DNA of 64,000 nucleotides from Nissolia schottii (GCA_003254905.1 QANU01058774.1:272892-336891), one strand, 5' to 3'. Positions 10,250 through 22,700 are shown, numbered from the stretch's first letter. Made by a program: numbers and translations. The notes: generated from the letters alone by a model not told the origin.

Positions 10250-12514
10250 GGTTATGTTTTTTGTTTTGAGTGTCGAAAGAATTAAGATTTAAAGATTTTG
10301 TAATAAGAAATTACAATTTAAGACATGCTCGATTGTTTGTTTTTAATCACTTAACTTCTCTTATATTTAATAATTGGCAAATTAACCACTTAAATTTATT
10401 AGTATGATCACGTAGATTATCTTCTTCTTCTATTAGCATAATCTATAAGTCTATTTTGAAGTAGAGATGGTTGGTAAATTGTTAATGACTTCGACGCATA
10501 TATCTTCTTTGATTTCTTTTACCTGTCCTTCATTGTTGTCTCATTCAAGACCATGGACTTGATTGCAGGTGCAAGAACCAACCTAATAGTACTTGTACGT
10601 AGCTTTTCTCTAAATAAACTTTCATTTATCATCCTTCGTCTTTTCTAGATTTTTCTTTCTCAAAAGTGACATCTAGATCTTATTGCACTAAAAGATCTTT
10701 TATTTGCATTGCCACATAGTGTGAAGTTGTTCTTTTCATTAAAGAGCGGTATATCAAATTTCATTACACAAGAAATAGTACAGAGAAGAGAAGCACTCAT
10801 TCCTACTTAGAATACAGCAAAATTCATAAAGCAATTAATCAAATACCTCTAAAAGATATTGTTGATGTGACACTCTTGATAGACAATAAATCACAATAAA
10901 AGCACAAATATTTAATGTGGTTTGATCACTTCAACATCCATGATTTTTAAAAGTAAGAGTGTACATAAATCAAATTAAGACAAACATAAGTTGACCCAAA
11001 TTAAGCTTTAAATATTGGCCACCCAAATTTTAGACTTTAGTCGGACTTTATGTCCGAGAAAGTCCAATCATGTTTAGGATAAATTAAGATTAGGTCTAGG
11101 ATTTGACCGGGCAATACTCAATGAGCAAAAATTAGTTAAGCCGTGTAGCATTAAAATTATCAAAACATGACTGAGTTAATGTCCATACGAACTTGAATGC
11201 AAGAATCATGAGGCCCTTCCTTTAATATCCAACCAAATTGAATTCATTGCACGAAACTTGTGGGTATATGGATTTTCTCTTTTAGAGAATAAAGGCACAC
11301 TCCCATTATATAGTAAAAGGTTATTTCACACTTCATTAAATCAAGTACGATGCACTAATTATAAACACATTATTATATGTTGCTCTAAGATTGTGAAATT
11401 GGAGCAACAAGACTTGACATCAAATTAGCACACGAGTTCGATAAGGACACTCACGCGGTGAGGAAATGAGCCAGTAAAGGGTAATAAAAATGGAATGGAA
11501 AGGATAATAAAAGTAAAATTGCGTATAATGTTATATATATTGTGCTGGGTTAGGTAACTCAAGTAGCTGTTCAAGCTCGTTCTTAATAGCAATTTTATTA
11601 CTTTTATTTTTTTTATTTGTTCAACCTGATTTTCACATAAATTAAGTCTAACCTTATCTAAAAGACTTTGGTCTGGACCAAGACATTAGGTCGAACTGGC
11701 CATGTATACCCACTACTTAAAAGGAATAAAAATAACCCTGTTATTTTTGAACTGAAAGTGATAAATGAAGTAAAGTCTTCTCTTAAATAGTGCCTTTAAG
11801 ACTTTAATCCAAAGTTTATCTCGAATCACATTTTATTTTATTAATTTGGCTTCGCTTGATTAAAATTTGTGAAGAGACTAAGGATCTTTCATCAATGATT
11901 TTTTCCATTTTGATAACTAAACTCAAGACCTCTAATTTAAAAACTAAGACATTTATCACCTCAACAAACTCATGTCAGTAGGCCACAGTTGAATTAACTA
12001 AGGAGATAAATTATTGTTGATTAAAAGATTTATTATATTGTTAAAATTTAATTGATAGAACAGAGAAGGATATATGAAAGAAGGCATAAGATTATAACTT
12101 GAAATCAAAAATAATTTCCCTACGTATTTCTTGTAATGATTATAACCTTGATTTGTAACATAGGTTTAATAAAGTAGTTTTGAAAATGCTTTCTTTAACC
12201 CCCAAAAAATAATAAGCTTAGATCATGGTTCATGGCAAAAAAGTTTTTGATATGAAAATGATCACTTTTAAATACAGCTCCTAATTGTCTTGCACAAATT
12301 TTTCTGAACGACCATCGCACTTTATTAAAATTTGACTTTATAATTAGATAGATGCTATGAAGATCAGCTAAAGGATTGTATATATATATTACACACTATC
12401 ACCATTGACTATTTATAATTATTTACTTTTTTTTCACTATTTATAACCACTCTATTCACACTCATTTTCTCTCACATTCCTCACTTGACAGGCACAAAGT
12501 GGCAGTCAAACCAC

Positions 12515-12572
<58 letters not shown>

Positions 12573-13161
12573 TTTTAGACACAAAATTTTGGTCTTTGAA
12601 ATGTCTTTCTTCCATTTTAATTAAAAGAATTATTATCAATCAAAATTTTCACAAAATTTATCTTTTGAAAGCAAATTTTTTTCACGAATTTATAGTTAGT
12701 TCAATGGAAAGTTGAATTCAATTATTTAAGACGTTAAATAATTATCACTTGACATAAAGGAGTGGCAATGGTCATTTCCTCTCTTCAATAACTAAATACT
12801 TTGTGCCTCTTTTATTTTTATTTTTTTAAGATGTTAAGTGATATTTACTTTTATTACCAAATAATATTAATACAAAAGAAAAAGAAAAAAAATAGAGAAT
12901 TATGGTTACATGTATGAGTGAGTATGAGACACCATGTCAATTCTGAACTCTTCTATCATTGAATGAAATCATAATAGAATGTGGGTACCATTGAGATCTC
13001 ATCTAATTATTGATGAGGTGTGAGTTCCCTTATAAAACTTACAAAATTAGCTTTATCGCTCGCAAGTAACCACATTAGCTAGAAGTGGGTACAAATTAAG
13101 AAGAGAAATGATAGGGAAGTCTGCACTAATTAATAACAAATCCTCAAACAACATCAATTAA
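10250..13161. other. Long intergenic stretch with an orphan promoter-like duplicate
   Basis: No gene was supported across 2.9 kb. 12285-12380 repeats about 100 bp of the 9803 gene upstream region (TTGTCTTGCACAAATTTTTC, ATTAAAATTTGACTTT, GAAGATCAGCTAAA) without any downstream RING gene. A trinucleotide microsatellite follows. The rest is A/T-rich and featureless to me. Confidence 0.45.
12515..12571. repeat. (AAT)n microsatellite
   Basis: About nineteen uninterrupted AAT units. The poly-Asn frame across it is an artefact of the repeat. Confidence 0.95.
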
Positions 13162-13662
13162 TTAAAAATGCAAGCAACCAAATGAAAAACGACTAAAGAA
13201 ACCAAAACCACCCAAATCAAAGCAAATCAAAGCCCAACAAAACACCAAACAGAGACACAAAAAAAACCTCGGCTGAGGAGAAGCAGCAGAAGAAGCGTTT
13301 GGCGACAGCATGGGCGCATGTGACGGTGTGGGAGGGTTGGTTTTTGGTGCACTTCCATGGTTCTGGCCTAGGAAACAATATTTGCGATGCTGCATGTGAA
13401 GAACAACAAGCTTCTCTCCTTCAAATCAAAAGTAAAAGTCAAAATGCAACAAATTTAAGAATATTTGCATTGGCTTCTTACTTAGAGAATCGCCCACTCT
13501 CATGACATAGGAGTGAGACCAATTACTGTAGAATGTTGGATATGGTGGAACAACCCATCCTCCTGAATCTGCCACTGTGATTTTTGTGGCACAACAGTCA
13601 CAAATGAATGCTAAATGCAATGCTCAAAATAGGAGAACACAAGCATTTTGATGCTGCAACAT
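13162..13662 (-). pseudogene. Phytocyanin / early-nodulin-like protein pseudogene
   Basis: Read on the minus strand from the ATG at 13662-13660, the frame has a hydrophobic start, an in-frame TGA at 13626-13624, then TKITVADSGGW, PPYPTFYSNWSHSYVMRVGDSL. This matches the first half of a plastocyanin-like (phytocyanin) domain. The copper-site half is missing. After about 80 bases the frame resumes as GEKLVVLHMQ (13419-13390), a Pro/Ser-rich PPTPSHAPMLSPNASSAASP tail and a hydrophobic end, as in GPI-anchored arabinogalactan-like phytocyanins. The family is extracellular and copper-binding or copper-less. The stop codon and lack of the second half of the cupredoxin fold indicate a dead copy. A short intron at the gap (AAGTAAG donor) cannot be excluded, but would not restore the missing domain. 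Confidence 0.65.
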
Positions 13663-14908
13663 TTTGAGCAAAGAGATATTGGGCAGGGGAAAGAGGTTGG
13701 CATGCAAATTGAACCATCCACAAATGTAACCGTTTTATAATATGAGACCGAATTTCTAACATTTATTTGTGGTTTTGACGTGATAGACGCAATGGGACTA
13801 TACAATAAGAAATAATAATAATAACAACTTTTAAGAAAGACAACTTAAGCCCAATTCACTTAATATATTGTTTTTTTTAAAAAAAAAATTGAATACAAAA
13901 TTCTTACTAGGCTTTAAAGGATTAGTAACAAGAATTTCAGCAACATATATGTTTTGGGGGTACATTTAGTATAATCTCTGAAACAGATGTTTAATTTGCA
14001 ACTGCTACTGCGTTTAATGAATTAGTGTTTTTACTTATTTCAAAATGAATAATGAATTTAATTGCGCTTATGAGAATGAAGCTGAAACGCGTATCACAAA
14101 ACTCAACCATCAACAAAACATAATGAACCAGGGATGGAGAGTGTTGCATATTTTGGTCTTGGTTACAATTTTTAATGTAGTAACTGAATTCAATATTGTA
14201 ACTGTTTCCTTGACTACTTTAATTGATAAGGAGTAAAAGATTCTCAGGCTTTCTCACCTTATCTTCTGTTGCAGCATAAAGCTGACAGCATGTCCCTTGA
14301 ATAAAAGAAAGATGGAGTTCAATTTTGATAAATTGTCAACTGACTTATGCTATAAATTAATTATATATTATCAAGGAGCCTTGGGTTCAAGACTCGAAAA
14401 GGAAAAAAATTTGTGTTGGCAATGATAACCACTGTACTCTGAGCTAGTATAAAGAAAAAGAATTCTATATGAATTTTGAGCAACTTAGTATAGTAGTCAA
14501 ATACTTGTAATTATGTGACAGTAGTAATGTTAGACTAATAGAGTATCAAAATTGAATCCATTAAGCTTAGTTCACCAAGCAGGCCATTCCACTTGGATTC
14601 TGATGCAGTTGCTGCTGTTAAGAATATTCATAGCTTTCAATTGGTAAAATCCTTTTTATTTATAGTATGAAGGTAGGTACATTGAAAAGCACACTGAATC
14701 TGAAACTTGAACAATTTCAGATTTGGTCCAAGAACTAGTACAAATATCCAATTGCAAGTGTCAATCACCAGCAAAAGAAAGAAAGAAAAAATTTGAAAGA
14801 ATCATCATTACCAAAACAAAAGACTAAAAAACACCCACTTTCCACAAATTGAATCTAAGTATAAAACTCTATTTCTCAAGATAGAAGAATGAATTGATAT
14901 TCATCACT
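13663..14908. other. Intergenic; no gene recognised
   Basis: A/T-rich DNA. The right end (about 14700-14908) is the likely 3' UTR of the minus-strand glutaredoxin-domain gene. No RNA gene or transposon terminus was recognised. Confidence 0.4.
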
Positions 14909-16096
14909 TCAGCCACTGCAATAGGGACATGTAATCAAGCCATTTTCATTACACTGAGGACATTGATTAGATTCTCCATCTTCTGCAATGATCTTGTGGC
15001 TTCCATTGCACTTGAAGCACAGCACAAACCTTATTCCACCACATCCATCACAAGGGCCATTAGAACAATCCATTGGAATCCCTTCAAAGATTTTCCTCAG
15101 CCTCCCTTGCTCATGCAGTGTCACAACTTCTTCTGCTCCACCAATGTGCCTGCCCTTGACAAAGAGCCTTGGAGGCACTGTTTTTCCACCCAAGGTTTCC
15201 GAAAGCTCATCCTTGAACTCCTTGTGCATTGATATGTCCCTCTCAAAGTACACAACCTTGAAACTCTCAAGAAGGAATCTGATCTTGTTGCAGTCCTCAA
15301 ACGTCTTTCGGATACCCCTGAGTGTCGTTGTGTAGAAGATCACGCTGCCGTCGCCTCCTGGCGGACACTTCTCTTCGAAGAACAACAAAGGGTCGCTGCC
15401 ACCATTGTCTCCTTCTTCTTCTTCCTCGTCCTCTTCCTTAATGGTGTAAGGCTTCTGAGACTGCTCTGCTTCGGCTCTGGCTCTCCTCTGTTCTTCCTCT
15501 GCCATTCTAAGGTGTTCCCTCACCGCTTGCTCGAATGCAGCGAGCAGATTCGGGTCGAATAGGCTGCCGGAGTTCAAGTCCGGCCGCCGGAACGATGTAA
15601 CGTCGATTTTGGACAAAGGGGTTTGCCTGTTGTGATCAACATCAGCTCTTGGCTCTGGAGATCTTGATTCCACCAAAGCCCTACTCTGTTTCGCACTCTG
15701 TTTCGGCTCTGTTTCTTCTCTGACCCCATTCTCTTTAATGCCCTTTTGGCCAAATTGGTGATTCGATTTCATTGAACACGGACCAATGTTCTCCTTGTTG
15801 TTGTTGTAATCATCCAAATTCATCTCATCTTCTTCTTCGAGATCTCTCATGAGCTTTGAAACATCAATTACCTCTGGTTCCTCCTGCACCCGCACCTTCT
15901 GGGTTTCCTGAACAACTTTCTTGGGCTCATTTTCTCGGGAAACAAACGGGGCACGGAGATTGAAAGTTGGAATCTTTGGGAGAAAATCGACATACCCATC
16001 CGAGGCCGTCACCTGAAGAATTCGATCTTGCTTCAGAGACACAATTGGCTTGATTGATTTGAGCTTCTTCAGCAATTTTCCTTTCACCCCCTTCAT
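14909..16096 (-). CDS. Glutaredoxin-domain protein with C-terminal CxxC zinc-ribbon-like tail
   Basis: A single-exon 395-residue protein of the plant family typified by At3g28850/At5g39865. The N-terminus is basic (KGKLLKKLK), and the middle is long, low-complexity and acidic with an Asp/Glu run near residues 218-228. The glutaredoxin fold spans about 248-345: SVIFYTTTLRGIRKTFEDC, ERDISM, then the TVPPRLFVKGRHIGGAEEV glutathione-binding region. The usual CxxC/CxxS active site of glutaredoxins is replaced by TTLRG, so disulfide reduction is doubtful, as is known for this family. Four CxxC pairs follow (C349/C352, C360/C363, C379/C382, C390/C393), a DnaJ-type zinc-binding pattern. Start ATG at 16096-16094, stop TGA 14911-14909. 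The molecular role is uncertain. Confidence 0.9.
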   Translation of the reverse strand: MKGVKGKLLKKLKSIKPIVSLKQDRILQVTASDGYVDFLPKIPTFNLRAPFVSRENEPKKVVQETQKVRVQEEPEVIDVSKLMRDLEEEDEMNLDDYNNNKENIGPCSMKSNHQFGQKGIKENGVREETEPKQSAKQSRALVESRSPEPRADVDHNRQTPLSKIDVTSFRRPDLNSGSLFDPNLLAAFEQAVREHLRMAEEEQRRARAEAEQSQKPYTIKEEDEEEEEGDNGGSDPLLFFEEKCPPGGDGSVIFYTTTLRGIRKTFEDCNKIRFLLESFKVVYFERDISMHKEFKDELSETLGGKTVPPRLFVKGRHIGGAEEVVTLHEQGRLRKIFEGIPMDCSNGPCDGCGGIRFVLCFKCNGSHKIIAEDGESNQCPQCNENGLITCPYCSG

Positions 16097-17276
16097 TTTT
16101 TTAGTGAGCTTTTCCCCGCAAAATTATCTGCCCCAGAAAAAGGAAAAAGGAAATTGATTTTGATTTTGTTGTGAAAACAAAGCTTAAAACTTTCTTCTTC
16201 TTTGTCTTGGATTCTTCCTCGGACACAGAGGGAGAGAAAGGGACTCGGCTCCAACGGCTAGTTAAGTTGCAATTGCGTTTGAAAAATTCAAAGGCAAGCC
16301 ATTATTCTCTACAACAAAAAGCATGTTAACAAGATGTTCTGACTAATGAATGAGTGCCACGTGCTCATCAGTGAAATGTGTTGAGAAAAGCCCGTTTCAA
16401 TTTTTATTAATTTTTTTATTGCATCACTTATTTATTAGCATACAAATAAACATATTCATAAATAACATTATAATGTTATTTATAAATAAATAAATAACAT
16501 TATAAATAAATAAGTTGATTTGTTAGATATTTTAAATATATTTTTTTTTCATAACAATTTGAGGATCACATAGAAAAGAAGAGCAGTCATATTTTTGGCT
16601 TATTTGACTGAGGAAGATTCTGATTAACGTTCATCATAGGTTTTATTTATTTATTTATTATTATTATTTATTTTATAGGAGGTTCATCATGGTTCATGAG
16701 GGGCCAAGCCGTTTCTTGAGTATCATAATTTCCTTGATTGCTTTATCTTATTTTTAGGTTCTTTATCTTCTATCGTTTTGTTGTACTTTTTGTGGATGCA
16801 GAGCACATTAGTCAAAGGAGTAATATAATATTAGAGGATATACACATGTACATTCAACATATATTACATTACATGTATATATATAATATATAATATATAA
16901 TATATAAAGTTAATAAAACTATTAATGAAACTAACATTAATGTTAACGTGTCATTCTCAAATTAATTCTAATTAATTAAAATTTTTAAAATAAAATTGTA
17001 TATTAATTGAGAAATTTCATTAGTTTTTTTTCCTAATAATAATGCAACACCAATTTTTAATTAACTCTCAAAAAAAATTTCACCGAATGAATCAATTTTT
17101 TTAATTCCTCAAATATATTTTATGTAATTATATTTTTTTTTAACATATTTTCAATCTTCTCGATATTCATATTAATTTGGTTATTTCTCTTACTACTTAT
17201 TAGGATCTAGAGGTGGCATGATAGGATATGCAGGTGTATGAGGAAGAATTGTAAGTATATGTAACGGGTAAATCAA
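16097..17276. other. Promoter of the glutaredoxin-domain gene and A/T-rich intergenic DNA
   Basis: 16097-16320 is the probable 5' UTR and proximal promoter, with CT-rich stretches when read on the minus strand. Beyond it lies A/T-rich DNA with short repeats (ATATAATATATAATATATAA near 16877-16905). No gene was seen. Confidence 0.4.
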
Positions 17277-17862
17277 CACTACTAGAAAAACATTCTCTAC
17301 CAACGAATTTTAACGACAAATATATCCCCAAAAATATCAGCATATTTGATGCATAAACTTCGCCGATAAATACTTTTCACAATTCTTTTGACTAAGATCT
17401 ACATATTTTACCAACAGATAATTATCTACTAGAATATCTCCTGGTAAATATAAGATAATAAATAATATAACATAATAAGTTTACTGATAGATACATCTGC
17501 TGGTAACAATTTAGGGTTTAGGGTTATTAAATTTATAATTTATATTCCTTCTTGTGAGATAACCTTGTCTCCATAAATTTTTCATACGATGTACCTAACT
17601 AATTATGAGACCCATGTATGGACTATGCAACTTTAATAATTCTACGAACAAATATTACCACATAATAATTGTCATCCGATTAATGATTGCCAAAATGACG
17701 TACAAGCGTGGATAATTTGATCTTTGGCACAACAATAAGCATATATATCAAATAGATGTACAATCATGTTAATTCCGTTCTTGTGAGGAATAACCAGAAG
17801 TACGAGGGCTTACTATAATTAATGCCTGTTATGTTTGTTATTGATGATCTTTGTGTGTGTGT

Positions 17863-17906
<44 letters not shown>

Positions 17907-19110
17907 ATGTTTCTTTAAACATAAGATCATAGGATAATAAAATTAATTTTAAACAATTTATGAGACCTTGTCATTGCATAGGATTAACTTGTTTAGCGTT
18001 TAAGGTTATTTTGGGCAAATTTATTCACCGAAAACAAAATGCAATGTTTTGGTCCTGCAAAATATTGATAGATTTACTTTTGCCGACAAATAAAACTGCT
18101 AGTAACGAATTTTTTCGAAGTATGGGAGATTCTTGCCCAAGTGAAACACATTGTTTCACTTAAACTGTTTATCGACAGATTGCATTTACCTACAAATTTC
18201 GCGACATTTTCCTCATTTTCTTCTTCTTATCCTTCTCTCTACCTCTCGCCGCCTCTGTCCGCTTCTGTCATATCCACTTTTGTCATCTTCGCTCTGCGCT
18301 TCGCTGCTGCCCAACCCTATTATCCACCAAACCTGCTTCACCGCTGCCACTACCTCAACCTTCGTCTCCACTATTGCTACCGCCTCCACCACCAGTAAGT
18401 CCTCCTCGTCGTTTATTTATTTAATTTTTAAAAAAAATTATTTTAGGATAGTTAACAATTATAGGATAGATGATTGTTAGATGTTAGAAATTGATCGTGT
18501 AATTATTGTAATTGTGTATGCATGTTTTAATTATTGTAATTGTTAGTGTATGTTTATGTATTTGTGTGTAAGTGTGTTTATGTCATGTGAAATAGTACAT
18601 GTGTTAATTACGTAAGTGTGTTTATTGTAATTGTGTTAGTGTGTTTATGTAATGTCAAATTGTAATAATGTGTAATGTGTTAATTAGGGTTGTACAACGA
18701 GTTAGATAACTCATTCAACCTGTTGACTCGACTCGACTCGACTCGAAGGTGTTTTAGGTCGATCGAGTCGAATCGTCAAATCAATGAGTCAAAAAGGACG
18801 CACCCAGAATGCTTGTAGGGTTGGTTATCAATCAATATCTTAAATAATATTATTATTATAATAAAATTAATTACTGGCGAATATGTCTTTCGTAATCGTT
18901 GCAAAGACATCACTCCTACAATAACTTACCGGAGATATATTCTCCAGTAATCACCATCGAATTATGTATCTGACGGTAACTAGTTATCGACAACCTCTAT
19001 ACTTATCAGATATTTTCTAACGCAAAATTCGCCAAAAACAAAAAAATCCGTAGGTATTTGGTTATAATTTGCCGATAAATCTGCCGATTGGTAGCGTTTT
19101 TCTAGTAGTG
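17277..19110. mobile_element. Non-autonomous CACTA (En/Spm-like) DNA transposon
   Basis: The left end is CACTACTAGAAAAAC (17277-17291) and the right end is its exact inverse, GTTTTTCTAGTAGTG (19096-19110): a 15-bp terminal inverted repeat with the diagnostic CACTA start. Both subterminal regions carry repeated short words in either orientation (ACCAACGAA, GCCGATAAAT, CCGACAAATA, ACCTACAAATTTCG), as expected for transposase-binding repeats. Flanking trinucleotides are CAA (left) and CAG (right), so the 3-bp target duplication is imperfect. At 1834 bp it is too small for a transposase and none was found. Inside are an AT microsatellite (17867-17904), two TTTAGGG units (17510-17523) and a CT-rich segment (18200-18400) with a donor-like CCAGTAAGTCC. 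Confidence 0.85.
17867..17904. repeat. (AT)n microsatellite inside the CACTA element
   Basis: Nineteen AT units, preceded by a short TG run (17851-17863). Confidence 0.95.
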
Positions 19111-19211
19111 CAGGTTGGGGAAGAGGGAATGCAAAATCTCGAAAAGGGTTGATCAAAGATTTATCATGAAGCACATTATGAAAATGGAAAATATGCCCAT
19201 GAAGCACAACT

Positions 19212-19739
19212 CTGACTTGGGATTTCCTCATGCCTGCTTCGTGCGACTCCAACAACATCTGCCACGCAACTCTCTCCTACGCCGATGCTTCGTCCTCTAA
19301 AGGTGACCTTGCTTCTAACATGTTCAGATTTAACGAATTTGATAGCCCAGGAATCGTATTCAGGTGCATGAACTCTAGCTTTAGCAACAACAACTCTGAC
19401 GAAGACTCCGACGCAACCGGGTTAATCGGCATGAAGCTTGGTTCCCTCTTGTTAATTTCTCAGCTTAAGCTGCCCAAATTCCCGTACTGCATCTTGGGTT
19501 ATGACTTCTCAGGCATCCTAATTCTCAGGGGTTCCAATTTCTCGTGGATTGAGCCTCTAGATCACACTCATTTGGTTAAAATCTCCGCTCCCTTACCTTA
19601 CTTTGATTGTCCTACTTACACGAGAACGATGGTTTCTTTTGAGTCTTTCATAGATCCGAAGCTTCTTGCCTTAGCTTTTCATTCTAGATCTGAGAATTGT
19701 TCTTTGTTCTTTTTTGTTATGGATTTGGATGGTGATTGA
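19212..19739 (+). pseudogene. Aspartic protease (PCS1-like) gene fragment
   Basis: From about 19218 the + frame reads DFLMPASCDSNNICHATLSY, then ADASSSKGDLASNMF, GIVFRCMNSS, GLIGMKLGSLLLISQLKLP and GSNFSWIEPLDHTHLV. This is the mid part of plant PCS1-type pepsin-like aspartic proteases, which regulate cell survival. Homology stops near 19632 (PLPYFDCPTYT). The following 35 residues to the stop at 19739 do not fit. The N-terminal segment with the first catalytic Asp and the C-terminal lobe with the second are absent, so it cannot be a protease. An ATG-initiated frame exists from 19230, but I regard it as an open relic. It lies 100 bp right of the CACTA terminus. Confidence 0.75.
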
Positions 19740-22700
19740 TTAATGGATCTGAGTATTTTTTTTATTAAGTTTTGTTAATATGAATGATGGATTGTTATTG
19801 ACGGAGGGTGAATGATGGTGATGGTTTGTGTTGTGGTGTGCTCTCCTGTGTGGGACTTGGGTTGGGGTTGGGGCTGGGGCCAACGTCGAGAGGTTGCCAC
19901 CAGAGAAGAACACAACAATCAATCTAAAATAGATGATTAGCAACATTAATTATTTAACTAAACAAGATCTACTCAAATAAATTAAACGTATTTACCTGCT
20001 GCAACAACTTAAACATTACAAGGGTAAAAATACAAATTCACAATTTTTTTAACAATTTCGAGGTCAAAGAAAATATTTGGACCAGTAAGATATTCACCGT
20101 TCGTCCGCTGTATTCTAAACGGTTGGCAAGGGACCAAATTGCTCCCTAAGTCAACTCAGTCCATTTAAGTCGTAACCTACTTTTGTGAAGAAAAAAAAAA
20201 CCCTTTAATTTTTTCATATAAATTCTCACTTTACTTAATTTCGTTCTTAGCAATAAAATTTACCGGTTAAAATTGTCTCTATAAAAAGCAAAAGTTAGTC
20301 ATGTTAGTCTTTCTGTTAATTTTTTAACAATAATAGTTGACGTGACACATAATTATGTAAATTATTTTTGCCAAAATCATCCCTACAAAAAACAAAAATT
20401 GGTCACTTTAATCCTTTCATTAATTATCTGGCAAGTCAGTTATCACCGTTAGAGAAAATGACGAAAGAACTAATTTGACTGGCTTTTAAATTTTGCAAGA
20501 ACGATTTTGGTTGACTATTTTTGTTGGGGACGAAGTTAATTGAAATGAGAATATATGGGAAAGAAATTGAGAATTTTTCCTATTACATGCTTTTGTTATA
20601 GAGCTGCTATTCCTTGATCATGTTAGACGTGTCAATGTGATATGTAATGTTTTGGGTCTATGTTTGAGCTCGAGGTCTAGTTGCCAAAAGTCGAACTTCA
20701 AATTATATTTAAAGAGGATATGATCATTTTTTATTTTGGAATATATATATATTCTTATTTATTTTATATACACATTCCAAAACTAAGAGTACAAATAAAT
20801 GAAAACTTCATAGCCTAAAAATGACACTAAGATCATGAATGCTATTAGATTCACCTCACAAATATTCATGAACACAAAGGTGAGCATCGTCAAATATATG
20901 ATCTGTTTGAAACAATTTATAACCTTTTACCTTGGCTTTGTAGACAAGCAACATCACAATAATGTTTTCTAAAGGATAACATGATGAACACAATGACATC
21001 AGTTGGTATACCAATAGCTAACACATGGAACACATTAGAACAAAAAAACCTCTAAATCAACAATTTGCCGTAGAAAGAGACCTATTATCTCATAAAAAAC
21101 TCAACCAACATTTAGTAATAAAAGATGTCGATTTAACATTTGTCACAAACACAAACTCACGATTCAAGAAGGAACTGCAATTGCGAGAAACCAAAAAATG
21201 AAAATGACTAATGCTTAATTCCTTGATCAAGACATCTTGCCATAAAAAAATTTGTTGGACAGGAAATCAAGCACTCATTAACTAGTGACAAGGTGAGAAG
21301 CAAAAGGGAAGCAACAAAAGAGTTAAAAAAAAAAAAAAAACTAACTAGAAGGGAAACGGGATGAATCACCTCAATGGCAGTCGACTTCCCTTTAGTTGGA
21401 GAGGGCAAAAAACACTTGTTGATTGGGAGAGAGAATTAGGGATGACAAAACCAGTTCAACTCACTTGGATGACAAAATCACGCTTCATTTCTAATTCCTA
21501 TATACAACAAACACTCACTTGGATGTCAAAGTATCTTTTGCAGGTACTTTGCCGCCGTCCTAATTCCGATCAAAATTGAAGACCAAGTTCATCATCTCAA
21601 GCACCCGACTTGTATGTAAGGACTAAGTTACGAGCCATCTCGGTACTAGCCGAATAGTTCGTAACAATAAGCTACACTTAAGGGAAGGGGAGTGCACATT
21701 TTCAAAAAGAGGAGAGGGGAGTGTATTTTGCTCTCTTTTTTTATAAAATAGTTTGGACATCAATTGTTTGAAAAATAATTATAATTTATTAAGTTTTTAA
21801 AAATAATGTCTCAAAATAATAATTACATAACTTATTTTAGCTCAAATGTTAATTTATTATTATTTTTAATTTTTTTTGTCAGCTCACAAGCCATAATTTA
21901 TTATTTTTATTATTATTAAGGTGAATATAATTTTTTAACTCGTCTAAAAATTTGATCTACCCCACCCCCAACTCATTTAACTACAGGTGGACCCGCCCTG
22001 TGCCACCCCTTTTGCCATCCCTCGAGAGAAAAGAGCAGCACTAGGAGTTTTAGTATTTTAGGGCAGAAAGGGAGAACAAAGTATTAAATTAACTTTTGAT
22101 TTCTTACGTCTAAAATTTTAAATTTTTACTACACATATTGTCTAAACACCAGGATGGTCCGCTCATGAGTTGGATTATCATAGGGCCAGATCTAACCTTA
22201 AAGAAATGCCTCAATCATAACATCAGGTTGAGATGGATCTTGGTTTAAATGGCCAAAGTCTATTAATTTTTAAATAGATAATCACCTTTGATTAAATAGA
22301 AATATATCCAATTTCTATCTTTTCTTTAAAAAAAATTATACTGATTGTCAGAATATTTTGTGCAATATTTATTTCACTGTAGATCTTTCTCTATTTGACT
22401 ACTCATAACCCCTCATCTTTACTCATGTTATGAAAGGGTTACTCTGATAAAGGTATTGCAAATCACTTTTTTTTTCCTCTACCGTTATATTTCTCATGAA
22501 ATGTAAACAAAGAAGTTATTCTTTTACAATTCCAATATGCAAGTGCCCCACTAGTTATATTATTATTATTATGAAATTAATCCTTAAACAAATGTAAGAA
22601 TTTACATGGATTATTGTAAAACGTGTGGTGAATTGAAGCAGTAATAAACATGTGTCATCCATAGCATACACGTGTCAGTTGTGATTCATGCAGGGTAACA

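Noticed and set aside
12485..12715. Frame with a long poly-Asn run
   Set aside because: Produced by the (AAT)n microsatellite.
18141..18480. Short frames in the CT-rich part of the CACTA element
   Set aside because: Two overlapping frames with leader-like composition; no transposase or other domain. Possibly an untranslated exon at most.
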